DNA of 64,000 nt from Hexactinellida sp. DTS-2022. Its lineage: Eukaryota > Porifera > Hexactinellida. Below, one piece after another: positions 1 through 10,945 of this stretch. The translations under genes were made by a program, and so were the position numbers. Position 1 is the stretch's first letter; each line of letters begins with the position of its first letter. Location: positions 2,294,001 to 2,358,000 of the forward strand of contig JAPNXP010000004.1 of the NCBI GenBank assembly GCA_028753945.1, in the 5' to 3' direction. The notes beneath the pieces are model-generated. The model saw nothing but the letters and a program-made list of their open reading frames with translations. It had not been told where the DNA came from and did not search any database.

Positions 1-110
1 CGGCCAAAATCAGTTATAAGCCAAACCCTATGGAGAAAATTGATAACATCACAAAAGCCTTTTATACTGTAAACAATGCTATTACAGTAGTTACTCTTAT
101 GCATACAAGC
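1..110. repeat. Left arm of 110-bp inverted repeat
   Basis: This stretch is the reverse complement of 5621-5730, base for base as far as I can read. Homology stops at 111 on the inner side. The outer limit is unknown because the window begins here. It brackets both Merlin transposase copies, so I read it as a terminal inverted repeat. Confidence 0.8.
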
Positions 111-1595
111 TATTCCTAATGACTACACAGCATTATTCGTCTACAAGTGACGATTTTGAGGTTTCATGATGAATTCCAATTACACTGTTCATTACGCAAT
201 CACAAATTTATCAATTCTATTTTGCTACAATTTACTGCTTGACTCTGCAAACTTGCTATTTTCCACATATATACCTTATATTATAACAATAAATGACCGT
301 TTGGAAGTAATAATTATATTAAAAATATGGTGATAATAATGAAACATTCCTTTTTATGGACATTAATATTAGGCGGACACTACTGTATCTACAAATAGTG
401 AAGCAACTGCTCCTGCACTTGCTTCAATCGGTCATCAAATCTAGATGGTTTATCCTATAATTTAAGATTCTTTAAGGAATTTTTTATTCTCTAAATAGCT
501 TGAAATTATAATACAAGGACGAGTTGATAGATAAGGTAATCTTTATAACAGGCGTCGCTGCCACTTATAATACTTTTATTGTCCTATTATCCAAGTCCAA
601 TTCTACCAAAGTATAAATTGAACATAATTATTTGAGTGGTATCATATTCTACCAGAGTATAAATTGAACATAATTATTTGAGTGGTATCATATTCTATAA
701 TTATTTATTACACTATTTAATCCGCTCCACAGCTAATATCTTTCATGTAACTGTATAATTTGGTAAAGCTACACTCCATCCATATGATAAATTATGCAAC
801 AATTATTTCCAGGAGTAGAAAAATCTGTTACAGTTAATTGACAACTTCTCCTTAATTCTAATAATAATCACAAAATTATACTAAGATCAATTACTTAAAT
901 GAGCAATAATACTTTTCTGAAACCGCCTGCTCAGTGTAATCTTTTAAAATTGCGTAGAGCACTATTTCTATTAAAATATTATATTAGGCCATATTAACAA
1001 AATAACTTATTTATAATCCACGTACGTCCCAAATTCACCCCCGTCCGGATATTTCTTTTAGTATCTTCTGAACCAAATTGTACAAATATTAGCTATAAAC
1101 TTGTGTAAAGTACTCCTAATGTATCAATTTTTAATAAGTCATGTATTGAGGGCATTACGTTTGATTATTTGGCATTGTCATGTGAATTCTAATTAAATTA
1201 AAATTAATATTGTTTAGTATAGGATACTGATACGTGTATATGCATATTACTGAAATACAAAATAAAATAAAAATCCCGCCCGCAATCGGTATTTATGAAA
1301 AAATCTGATTGATAAACAATTAATTTATTTTACCTGGCCTTATTAATTAACACAGTCTTAGTTTAATAATATAAATAAAATTATTAAAAAAAAAACAGAT
1401 TATTGTCTAGATAATCGACTTTAGATACGAGTCTGTGCGTAAAGAATGTGTTTGCATTGTAATGTGCAAAATTGTCGTTACTAACTAGATATTGTTTCTT
1501 CTAGCAACCACAGTGCATTCCAAACAATAAATATTGTTACTACGTTAGGAAAAAAATAGTATATAAACACAGATTAATTTTATTCTAAACTTTAA
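111..1595. other. AT-rich non-coding stretch inside the Merlin-bearing element
   Basis: No gene is visible. It holds a 46-bp direct tandem duplication (600-645 and 646-691, one mismatch seen) and otherwise only AT-rich low-complexity DNA leading up to the transposase start. Confidence 0.5.
600..691. repeat. 46-bp tandem duplication, two copies
   Basis: Two head-to-tail copies of a 46-bp unit beginning ATTCTACC and ending GGTATCAT. They differ by one base (A/G at unit position 10). Confidence 0.8.
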
Positions 1596-2528
1596 ATGGA
1601 TTACATCCCATTACAAATCCCAACTATAATTTCCGACATCCCAACTGACTTTCTTCTCCCTCACCTGTATTCTCTAACATCAAACTACAAACACACAATT
1701 AACTGGTTACGGGATTATGGCCTTTTAGCTCGTGCAATGCAATGCAAATGTGGGGAGGAAATGTATGAGGGTGCCTACGCCAACTCCCAGGATGGTTACA
1801 AGTGGAAATGTCGCGCATGCAAGAGTTCCTGTTCAATCCGTTTTGGTTCCTTCTTTCATCCTTCCAAACTCTCGCTTACTTCGCTTCTCCAATTCATGTA
1901 TCTCTGGTGTGAGGACATTCAGTCACACGCTATTATGGAGAAGCAGTTGCAGTGGGCACCAGCTACTGTTGTTGATTGGAAGAACTTTATGAGGGATATC
2001 TGTGTTGAAGAGATCATACAAGATGCTGAACCCTTAGGTGGGCCCGGAATTATCGTGGAGATTGATGAATCCAAGTTCGGCAAACATTTATACAACCGCG
2101 GAAGATTAGTAGTGGGGACTTGGGTTTTTGGAATAGTCGAGAGAGATTCAGGCCGAATGGTTATGTTATGTGTACCAGATAGATCTGCTGCAACTCTGCT
2201 ACCCCTTATCCAGCATTACGTCCTACCTGGCTCCGTAGTATACTCAGATGAGTGGGCTGCATACAATATCTTGGCTCATACACCCCAGTACACGCATCAC
2301 ACTGTGAACCATAGTGAGAACTTCGTGAATCCAACTACTGGTGTGCACACTCAAGGAATTGAAGGTAGCTGGAACATTGTTAAGAAAAGAATGAGAAGAG
2401 GATCAACTACTAATCCTGAAGAACTGTTGGAAACACATCTGGCTGAGGGTTGTTGGAGGAGGAGAAACAAGGATAACATCTTTAACAACATCATAAAAGG
2501 GATCCGAAACTTATATCCAGTGTTTTGA
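1596..2528 (+). CDS. Merlin (IS1595/ISXO2-like) DDE transposase, copy A
   Basis: Intact 310-residue reading frame. Residues 50-79 form a zinc ribbon (C50, C52, C72, C75). The catalytic core follows: D157 in IVEIDESKFGK, D218 in YSDEWAAY and E256 in GIEGSWNIVKKR, the spacing and motifs of the ISXO2-like DDE domain. In animals this domain marks Merlin cut-and-paste transposons, related to bacterial IS1016. The start at 1596 is the first Met of the frame and gives a short N-terminal extension; a Met at residue 48 is the first in the homologous part of copy B. The gene lies between the 110-bp inverted repeats and is immediately followed by a Helitron-like insertion. It could still be active: I see no internal stop or frameshift. 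Confidence 0.9.
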   Translation: MDYIPLQIPTIISDIPTDFLLPHLYSLTSNYKHTINWLRDYGLLARAMQCKCGEEMYEGAYANSQDGYKWKCRACKSSCSIRFGSFFHPSKLSLTSLLQFMYLWCEDIQSHAIMEKQLQWAPATVVDWKNFMRDICVEEIIQDAEPLGGPGIIVEIDESKFGKHLYNRGRLVVGTWVFGIVERDSGRMVMLCVPDRSAATLLPLIQHYVLPGSVVYSDEWAAYNILAHTPQYTHHTVNHSENFVNPTTGVHTQGIEGSWNIVKKRMRRGSTTNPEELLETHLAEGCWRRRNKDNIFNNIIKGIRNLYPVF

Positions 2529-2726
2529 CTCAGTATCTAAACGATTATATGTATATTATTAAAATTCAAGTGCTGTGAGTTTGCTTGTTTGTTTGTCGGG
2601 TTGTATTAAAGTTTAGGGGGAATTGAAACAGCATTTAAATAGAAACAAACTTCCAAATCTCCTAATAGGTACATAATTATGCTGATTACGACTACCGCAT
2701 TTTCAAATTTATAATACATATGTATA

Positions 2727-2794
2727 CAGTGTACTCCGCTTAATTGGGACAATTGGCCTGGAACATAGGTGTCCCAATTAAGCGGAGTACACTG
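2727..2794. mobile_element. 68-bp palindromic MITE with TA duplication
   Basis: Near-perfect palindrome with ends CAGTGTACTCCGCTTAAT, flanked by TA on both sides (2725-2726, 2795-2796). The CAGT..ACTG ends and TA target fit Tc1/mariner (pogo/Tigger-like) miniature elements. Confidence 0.75.
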
Positions 2795-3149
2795 TATTTA
2801 TGTTGTTGTTTACAAAAATAGGGAAGCAAATTACGGAAAATAAAATAAAAACCCAAACTTCAGCTTGCTTCGGGAATACAGGTAGACAAGCCTAAACGAT
2901 GGGAAATGGTAGAAAGGGATGTATATTACGTCCCTTTCTACTTACTCCATAGTAGAAATGGTGAGGAGTAAAGCAACTTCCCTATTAGCAACTATTCTTG
3001 CAACGAAACCAGAGTTCTTAATGAAGGAACTCCATTGTATCATTAGTATTAACATAGGCAAATAGAGAAGTGGACTACTATATAAAACTCACCGAAATAA
3101 AATAACAGTTCCAAATACAGAGTTTTAAATCTTAATATATATATATATA

Positions 3150-3273
3150 CAGTGGAGTTGGTTTATTAGCAACCGCTTTTAAGATCCCAAGCGTGAAAAC
3201 TGTTAATTTCATTCGCCTATTAGCAACCAAATTTATAGACAAACACGGGTTGCTATTAAGCGAACTACCACTA
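3150..3273. mobile_element. TA-flanked MITE
   Basis: Left end CAGTGGAGTTGGTTTATTAG pairs imperfectly with the right end CGAACTACCACTA. TA lies at 3148-3149 and 3274-3275. No coding capacity. Confidence 0.55.
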
Positions 3274-3587
3274 TAAATTTATTTCTTAGTTTGTTAACAA
3301 TTTTGTTGAGATTGTACTAAGGTTATATGCAAATATAAAGAGCAATTATAATTGGAATGTAGAATAGCTTTCAAATTGTTACAATAGGTAAGCATACTGA
3401 GATTTATTGTCTATTAAAAAAAAGATAAACCGCGTAGTGGTTGTCCGTGGCGAATCGATCGAGACCGAAACGCTCGTTGACATTATAATAATAATATTTC
3501 ATCAATTCAATTTCCGGTCGCAGTACTCGTATTTATGAATAATATAATATAATGCTAATATAGATTAACGAACCTAAACCGATGAGA

Positions 3588-4476
3588 TCAAACGACTGGA
3601 TATAAGTTTCGGATCCCTTTTATGATGTTGTTAAAGATGTTATCCTTGTTTCTCCTCCTCCAACAACCCTCAGCCAGATGTGTTTCCAACAGTTCATCAG
3701 GATTAGTAGTTGATCTTCTTCTCATTCTTTTCTTAACAATGTTCCAGCTACCTTCAATTCCTTGAGTGTGCACACCAGTAGTTGGATTCACGAAGTTCTC
3801 ACTATGGTTCACAGTGTGATGCGTGTACTGGGGTGTATGAGCCAAGATATTGTATGCAGCCCACTCATCTGAGTATACTACGGAGCCAGGTAGGACGTAA
3901 TGCTGGATAAGGGGTAGCAGAGTTGCAGCAGATCTATCTGGTACACATAACATAACCATTCGGCCTGAATCTCTCTCGACTATTCCAAAAACCCAAGTCC
4001 CCACTACTAATCTTCCGCGGTTGTATAAATGTTTGCCGAACTTGGATTCATCAATCTCCACGATAATTCCGGGCCCACCTAAGGGTTCAGCATCTTGTAT
4101 GATCTCTTCAACACAGATATCCCTCATAAAGTTCTTCCAATCAACAACAGTAGCTGGTGCCCACTGCAACTGCTTCTCCATAATAGCGTGTGACTGAATG
4201 TCCTCACACCAGAGATACATGAATTGGAGAAGCGAAGTAAGCGATAGTTTGGAAGGATGAAAGAAGGAACCAAAACGGATTGAACAGGAACTCTTGCATG
4301 CGCGACATTTCCACTTGTAACCATCCTGGGAGTTGGCGTAGGCACCCTCATACATTTCCTTCCCACATTTGCATTGCATAGCACGAGCTAAAAGGCCATA
4401 ATCCCGTAACCAGTTAATTGTGTGTTGGTAGTTTGATGTTTGAAAATACAGGTCAAGAGAAGAAAGTCAGTTGGAA
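3588..4476 (-). pseudogene. Merlin transposase, copy B (5'-degenerate)
   Basis: From the Met at 4379 to the stop at 3588 this 263-residue frame matches residues 48-310 of copy A with four differences that I can see (E to K in the zinc ribbon, G to R and E to D near the end, final F to V). All zinc-ribbon and DDE residues are kept. Nucleotide homology continues upstream to about 4476, but a one-base deletion relative to copy A near 4450 breaks the N-terminal frame. Both copies stop matching right at the two ends of the coding region, so the flanks are unrelated. It lies in opposite orientation to copy A inside the same inverted repeat. Confidence 0.8.
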
Positions 4477-5620
4477 ATTTGTAAATATGTATATATATTA
4501 TGTGTTAATTTATCAATAACATATTAATTACAACAATTGTCTAGTTATATATCAATTCAAGTGCAAACAGGGTGGGTGAGTACATAATAGAATATATATA
4601 TATATTTATATCATATTATCAGGCTTTCATCTGGGTGCGCTATATATCAACTACAAATTTGTTATCGTTCCCATATCCATTCAGCTAGGCAAATAGGGAT
4701 TTTAGTATTGTTTAGGTAAGAAATAGTTTAATTTGCGAACCCAAAGGTGAGCAGATTTGCAAAGGCTATCTGAAATACTGCGTATATCTCAAGATTCTCA
4801 ACTGTCTAGAGTAGTTATTTACTTCAGTACTGTATTGTCTCTCTAATAGTACACCAGTGGGAAAACGACACAGGTGGACTATTAGAGAACATGGAGTAAT
4901 AAATAATTTAGTCTTAATTAAGTAACATCAAAGGTAATGTAACTAATATACGGTATTGTCAGAGTATTAGTACATTCAAATATAATCTCGCATACACATA
5001 CAATCACTAAATTCATATAAACACGATGAGAAAAGTAAGAAATTATAGAAGTGGACCAGTAGAGAACTAGAGTATTAGAAAGTGTACTATTAGAGAGAAT
5101 TAAATGTAATGCAGTTGATTCATCCAAAAGTATTACATTAGAAATGCATTTATAATATAATTTTTAATGTAGAATTATAGCTTAATTAACGCTTCCAAGG
5201 GGGTTGAGCACAATATGACAGCGCATACCAATATATGGAATTTGTATATTTTATCCATATGTACGATAGTACGCACATTAGCAGCTCCAACAGTTATTAA
5301 TTACAGACGATTAGCTTGCTTGCCTACCTCAGTTAACTTTTAATTTAATTGTTACGTTTAGGTAGCGTACCCCCATCAAATAATTGTACTAGTTATTTGT
5401 CGAAGTTACTTTGGTAAGTGATCAATATTCTTATTAAAATACGGGTAGTCTAACTGATGATGGTGCAATTAAAAATTGATTTCAAATATCTAGTAATGTT
5501 GTAGGCAATAATTAGGATATGATTGTCAACAAATTGATATCTTCAGAAATTTGAAAAGTTAAAAATAGAGAGTTGAAATTGACACATATAAAGATATGTG
5601 TTCTGTAATAGTCAAATTTA
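4477..5620. other. Non-coding stretch with one MITE
   Basis: AT-rich DNA with no supported gene. It contains the TIR-bearing element at about 4835-5101 and otherwise nothing I recognise. Confidence 0.5.
4835..5101. mobile_element. Probable MITE with 17-bp inverted repeat
   Basis: TCTCTCTAATAGTACAC at 4838-4854 is the exact reverse complement of 5082-5098. A second internal pair (GGACTATTAGAGAAC / GGACCAGTAGAGAAC) suggests short tandem subrepeats near the ends. No coding capacity; ends only approximate. Confidence 0.55.
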
Positions 5621-5730
5621 GCTTGTATGCATAAGAGTAACTACTGTAATAGCATTGTTGACAGTATAAAAGGCTTCTGTGATGTTATCAATTTTCTCCA
5701 TAGGGTTTGGCTTATAACTGATTTTGGCCG
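5621..5730. repeat. Right arm of 110-bp inverted repeat
   Basis: Reverse complement of 1-110. Marks the right end of the Merlin-containing unit; whether it extends further cannot be tested because the partner lies off the window edge. Confidence 0.8.
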
Positions 5731-5867
5731 TAACTTTGTCAATTATTGTCCGATTTTGGGTTTCTTTTGGTCTATCTTCATCATTTATCGAGTTCTAGAC
5801 GTGTGCATACAGTGTTTTAGCCTAACTCCATGAAATCTTGGAGGTGTTTATTACTGAAGTTGCACCC

Positions 5868-6091
5868 AAAATTTAAAAGGTGCTAAAAATGTGTCCAAAA
5901 TTGTTAATAATAAATCCTAACACCAGATGTAAATTTCAGCCCATCAATTATACAGCTCTGCCCCGAGCAGAACTGTATAATTGATGGGCTGAAATTTGGA
6001 ATGTAGGTGCGGATGGACTGTATAATTTACATCTGGTGTTAGGATTTATTATTAACAATTTTGGACACATTTTTAGCACCTTTTAAATTTT
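5868..6091. repeat. Fold-back (palindromic) element
   Basis: Arms of about 70 bp (5868-5937 and 6022-6091) are near-perfect inverted repeats. A second hairpin with about 31-bp arms sits at the centre (about 5934-5999). The outer arm contains GGTGCTAAAAATGTGTCC, shared with the composite repeat to the right, so this is a rearranged relative of that family. Confidence 0.75.
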
Positions 6092-7949
6092 GTCCTGTCC
6101 ATAACTCAAAAATGCTATAATAAAGCCACCATTTTTATTTCACCATTGTATTCACGATAAAATTCTGCTACTGATGGGTAAAGACAAATTTTTATAATGG
6201 TAAAGACAAATTTTTATAAACAATTTGGGATTTTTTGCCATGTCATCTCGCCTCAGGAGTCAAGAACCATTTATTAATTGGTCCGAGTCACAAGGAACGG
6301 TAGATAAATTTGAATTTTGTTTCTATCATAAACCATCTTGAGTTTAGCCATTCATTAATCATGTATTGATAATAAATTATATTATTAGATATTTATTTTA
6401 GCAATGTTATCTACGGTTGGTTGAGTTGAGTCAGCAAATTCCATATATTATATTAAATTATTTAATCCATTGTATAGTAATACTACAATTAAATAGAAGC
6501 CTGCTGGAATTTATAAGTTAAATCAAAATAATTATCTCGAGTTGAATCAATAGAGTAAGATTTAACAAGTTAAATCAATATAATTTTTACAAGTTGAAAG
6601 AATAGAATTAGATTTAAAACTTTTACTGAAACTGAAGTGTGAGTAAACAAAGAGATTTCAACCCCGATTTATGGCATAAATAAAAACCTTTAATGAAAGT
6701 TTTCTTCTCCCATCAGAAGCAGAATTTTATGCTGAATCCAATGGTGATATAAAAATTCGGGGTTTAGTATAACATTTCTTTAGTTATGGACCAGAAATTC
6801 TTTGAAAGGTGTTAAAAATGTGTCCAAAATTTGTTAACAAAATTCGTAACCCCAGGTGCAAATTAGACGGTAATAACGCACCTACATGCCAAGTTTCAGG
6901 CCATTAACTATAAAGCTCTGGCCACGGCACCGTCTACGGAAGAAATAAAAAAATCCAAAATTGCAGCTGTGCCGACGCATGTTCCTTTGGTGGCACTATA
7001 TTTTGTTGGTGGGTTATTGATAGGCCTCCAAAAGAACATGCTGTCAGCACATCTGCAATTTTTGATTTTTTTACGCTATGTCATCAACGCCTCAATGTGT
7101 CATGATCCATTTGTTAATTGATCCGAGCCACAAGGAACGGTAGATAAATTTGAAGTTTGTTTCTATCATAAACTATCTTGAGTTTAATGCCATTCATTCA
7201 TTATGTATTGATAATAAATTATATTATTAGTTAATTTTTTTAGCAATGTTATCCACGGTTGAGTTGAATTAAGTCAACAAATTCCTTATATTATATTATT
7301 TTATTTAATCCATTGTCTAGTAATACTACAATTAAATAGAAGCCAGCTGGAATTTATAAGTTAAATCAATATATTTATCGCAAGTTGAAACAATAGAATA
7401 AGATTTAACAAGTCAAATCAATATAATTATTACAGGTTGAAACAATAGAATTAGATTTATCACTTTCAATGGAACTGAAGTGTTAGTAAACAAAGGAAAT
7501 TTGCAACTCTATTGTGGCACTAACGAAACCCAATTTAAAAATTCGTGCACTGTGGAAAGGTGTAGAATTTAATTCTCTATCCGTACATGTAAAATTTATC
7601 AAGCTCACTATTAATTATTTAATGCTATAAGCCATAATTAGTTTAAATAGGTGTTAAAATTATTTGATAAAAAGTCGTAACCCCAGGTGCAAATTAGACA
7701 GTCACTTCGCAACTGCATGCCAAATTTCAGCCCTTAATGTATACAGGTGTGGCCAGGGCACCTGCTACGGAGAAATAATAAAATCCAAAATTGCACCCTG
7801 TGCCGACGCATGTTCCTTTGGTGGCACTATATTTTGTTGGTTGTTTATTGATAGTGCCTCCAAAGGAACATGCTGTCGGCGCAGGCTGCAATTTTGGATT
7901 TTTTTTCGCCAAGTCATCAACGCCCAAGGTGTGAAGAAGCATTTGTTAA

Positions 7950-8669
7950 GGTTAAATTACCCCACGGGAATGAAATCTCTTGTATTAATCTGTAATTGTT
8001 AGAAATAGATCAAGGTACGATACAAAGCAATAAACAAAAAAGAAAATGTCTCAATATATTATACTTTTTATTTTTTGTCGGTTTCAATATTTGGCTAATA
8101 CAAATCTCCCATAGGGCGATTTCAAAAAGTGGTGGTCGATATTATAGTGTAATTTGGCAATGCGGCCATCAATGTTTGTTATCAGAATCAATATTGAAAG
8201 ATTATAAGCGTACGGAGTTGGTAGTCGGTTTACATTTTTGAATTATGACTCTGAAATTATTTTTCAAACATTTTATCAAATATCTCATAAAAAACATGAC
8301 CTTTTTAATGATTTCTTTAGTTCAAAAGGTCGCAACTTTTTTTATTTAGGTCAAATCAAAATTCTAAACCAGTCACCTACAGCATATAACGATGATCTAT
8401 GTTATATATCGCACATAATATGTCTTTAGCTAATAATGATCTTGAGATCGACACACTTATCAGGTGGAGTCTGAAGAAATCCCCCTATGGGACTTTTGTA
8501 TTACCATAAAACTGCACGCCCCATAAAATCGAATTTATTCAAAATAATTCGATTTCGTTTTCAGTTTCGATATAGCTATAATGTCTTCTATTATATATGT
8601 GAAAATTAAACATCTTACTTCAAAACGAAATTTATGTGTTTTTTTACATGAATCTGCCGTAATTTAACC
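7950..8669. mobile_element. TTAA-flanked DNA transposon, non-autonomous (Kolobok-like)
   Basis: The ends GGTTAAATTAC / GTAATTTAACC are exact inverted repeats. TTAA lies directly outside at 7946-7949 and 8670-8673. The same repeat at 7104-7120 shows the empty site, with a single TTAA between CATTTG and TTGATCC. TTAA targets are typical of piggyBac and Kolobok; the GG start fits Kolobok better than piggyBac, which starts CC. No transposase is visible, and the small frames inside are not recognisable. Confidence 0.8.
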
Positions 8670-9510
8670 TTAATTGGTCCGAGTCACAAGGAACGGTAGA
8701 TAAATTTGAACTTTGTTTCTATCTTAAACCATCTTGAGTTTGATGCCATTCATTCATTATGTATTGAAAATAAATTATATTATTAGTTAATTTTTTTAGC
8801 AATGTTATCCACGGTTGAGTTGAATTAAGTCAACAAATTCCTTATATTATATTATTTTATTTAATCCATTGTATAGTAATACTAGAATTAAATAGAAGCC
8901 AGCTGGAATTTATAAGCTAAATCAATATAATTATCGCAAGTTGAATCACTAGAGTAGGATTTAACAAATTAAATCAATATAATTATTACAAGTTGAAACA
9001 ATGGAATTAGATTTCACAGTTTTATTGAAATTGAAGTGTGAGTAAACAAAGAAATTTCAACCCCCATTAATGGCAGAAATTAAACCAATTTTAACAAATT
9101 TTCTTCTCCCATCAGACGCAGAATTTTAAGATGAATCTAAATATGAAATAAAATTTTGGGGTTATTAAAACATATTTTGAGTTATGGACCAGACAAATTT
9201 TGAAAGGTGTTAAAGATGTGTCAAAAATTTCTTAATAAAAATTCGTAACCCCAGGTGCAAATTAGACGGTCCCTCCGCAACTACATGCCAATTTTCAGCC
9301 CTCAATGTATACAGGTGTGGCCAGGGCACCTGCTACGGAGAAATAAAAATCCAAAATTGCAGCTGTGCCGACGTATTTCCCTTTGGTGGCACTATCTATT
9401 GGTGGCTACCGGTTGGGTAATTGATAGTGCCTCCAAGGAAAATACTGTCGGCATAGCTGCAATTTTGGATTTTTTTTTTCGCCATGCCATCATCACTATG
9501 AAGGTGTTAA

Positions 9511-9834
9511 ACCATTTCAGAAAGTGAAATAATGAAAAAGATAACAATTATATAATTTATATTTTAATTTATACTTCGCTAGAATTAATTTGTACTTCAA
9601 TAGAATTAGCTAAACTGAAATGATGCAGGTGGAGTCATGCAGGTAATGACTAAACCTCAATATGTGCAGTGAATTAAAGACTTCTTACTCTCGACCAATT
9701 AAATTACAGCTTCGGTTAGGCATTCTATATGCACACTAACAATTGATAGAAAATCCTTTTATACTAATTGGATGCTAGCTGCTAATTCATACTGGGACAA
9801 CCCTCGAATTTAATTGGCTAAGCCATAATTGGAT
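9511..9834. other. Non-coding spacer
   Basis: AT-rich DNA. Part of it (about 9610-9670) resembles 38790-38850 inside a hAT insertion (CTGAAATSATG, GCAGGTAAT, AAACCTCAA in the same order), so it is probably another decayed mobile fragment. Confidence 0.4.
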
Positions 9835-9974
9835 TAAAAAGGTGTCAAAATTATTTGATCATAAATTGTAACCCCAGGTGCAAATTAGAAGGGCACTCCG
9901 CACCTACATGCCAAGTTTCAGCTCTCTATGTATAAAGGTGTGGCCAGGGCACCGTCTACGGAGAAAAGAAAAAA

Positions 9975-10150
9975 AAAATTAAAGGCAGTAAGATTAGAAC
10001 TGGGCCACTATACTATAGTATAGTCGGCACAGTAAAATAATAATAATAATAATAATAATAATAAAGGCAGTGATTCCAATACTGGGCCACTATACTATAG
10101 TATAGTCGCCACAGTAATATTAAAGGCAGTAATTTAAATACTGGGACATT
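9975..10150. repeat. Short tandem repeat with ACTATAGTATAGT palindromes
   Basis: Three units begin AAAGGCAGT and contain CTGGGCCACTATACTATAG or a variant. A run of ATA triplets (about 10040-10062) separates the first two. Confidence 0.65.
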
Positions 10151-10945
10151 ATACTTAAGTACAAGCTGCTCGTCAGCGCTACTTGCGTTCTTACAACTTA
10201 CACTCGGGCCTGCGGCCCTCGCTTGTATTCATGGCAAATACCTTTTCAAATGTTATGCCGGTTGTATCTAAATATTATGGAATGTAACGGAAACTTAACG
10301 AAAATTATACTACCATTTCCTTACTTCAACTTATTGCCATTTTGGAATAAAAAGTAGGATCTGTGACATTCGTATCCTTCTCCACCCTCAAAAGCTTTAC
10401 GTAACGTTCGAAGGCCTCATACGCAGGTTTGTTATATTACGGGAAATCATTTAGGAATCATAATAGCTGGCATCTAGCCTATTTACAAATGACCGTTGTA
10501 TATAGCAACCTTTAGCAGATTCTACTATACAGTATGTAGGTAGCAGATCCCAACCTTATTGAGATGTGGCCCCAAAGCAGTATATTTAAGCAGATCGACC
10601 GCACTACGTGCTTTCTCACAACTTATTCTCGAGCCTTCGGTCCTCGAGTGAATTTAATTTGATTCCTTAATTAGATTAAACACATTTGTTACTTCAGAAA
10701 GAAAGTAAACAGTTCAAACTTTTAGTCTAAATCATAATAATAGATGCTCACGATCCTATGTAAATTAATACGTTAATTCTTCGCTAAAAAAGTCATGACA
10801 CGAAAATTATTCCTAATCAGGCTTGTCTAAAGATCAGGTCATGACCAGACCTGACCTGACCTTTGAGTGACCTGACCTTACTAAGATTTACCTACATTAA
10901 TTATATTATTGTTTGTAGATTTTCAACTTCCACTTTGACATTGAC
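10151..10945. other. Non-coding stretch with two small GC-rich hairpins
   Basis: No gene seen. CTCGGGCCTGCGGCCCTCG (about 10203) and TCGAGCCTTCGGTCCTCGAG (about 10629) are short hairpins of related layout, and GACCTGACCTGACCT (about 10850) is a short direct repeat. Function unknown. Confidence 0.4.

Larger units (their letters stand above)
2552..3477 (+). mobile_element. Helitron-like non-autonomous element, family 2
   Basis: The start (TATATTATTAAAATTC then GTTTGCTTGTTTGTTTGTC) matches the starts at 41498 and about 60390. The end (GAGACCGAAACGCTCGT) matches the ends of those elements (GACCGAAGGGCTCGT). No coding capacity. Two TA-flanked MITEs lie inside. The Helitron/Helentron label rests on TC-type starts, absence of target duplication and GC-rich hairpins near the end seen in the copy at 41498; exact ends are uncertain. 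Confidence 0.5.
6092..9970. repeat. Composite tandem repeat: hairpin module plus spacer module
   Basis: Two modules alternate. The spacer begins near CACAAGGAACGGTAGATAAA and occurs at about 6277-6800, 7116-7640 and 8673-9200. The hairpin module begins near GGTGTTAAAAATGTGTCC and occurs at about 6810-7095, 7645-7935, 9205-9510 and, cut short, 9835-9970. Each complete hairpin module contains an inverted repeat with about 50-bp arms around CCGACGCATGTTCCTTTGG. Reading frames in the modules follow the hairpin and are not genes. Confidence 0.75.

Noticed and set aside
7664-8002. 112-residue ORF with cysteines as a small secreted protein
   Set aside because: It runs through the hairpin module of the composite repeat, and the opposite strand has a similar frame for the same reason.
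7996-8429. Two overlapping ORFs inside the TTAA element as a transposase
   Set aside because: No catalytic motif and no similarity to Kolobok or piggyBac proteins that I can see.
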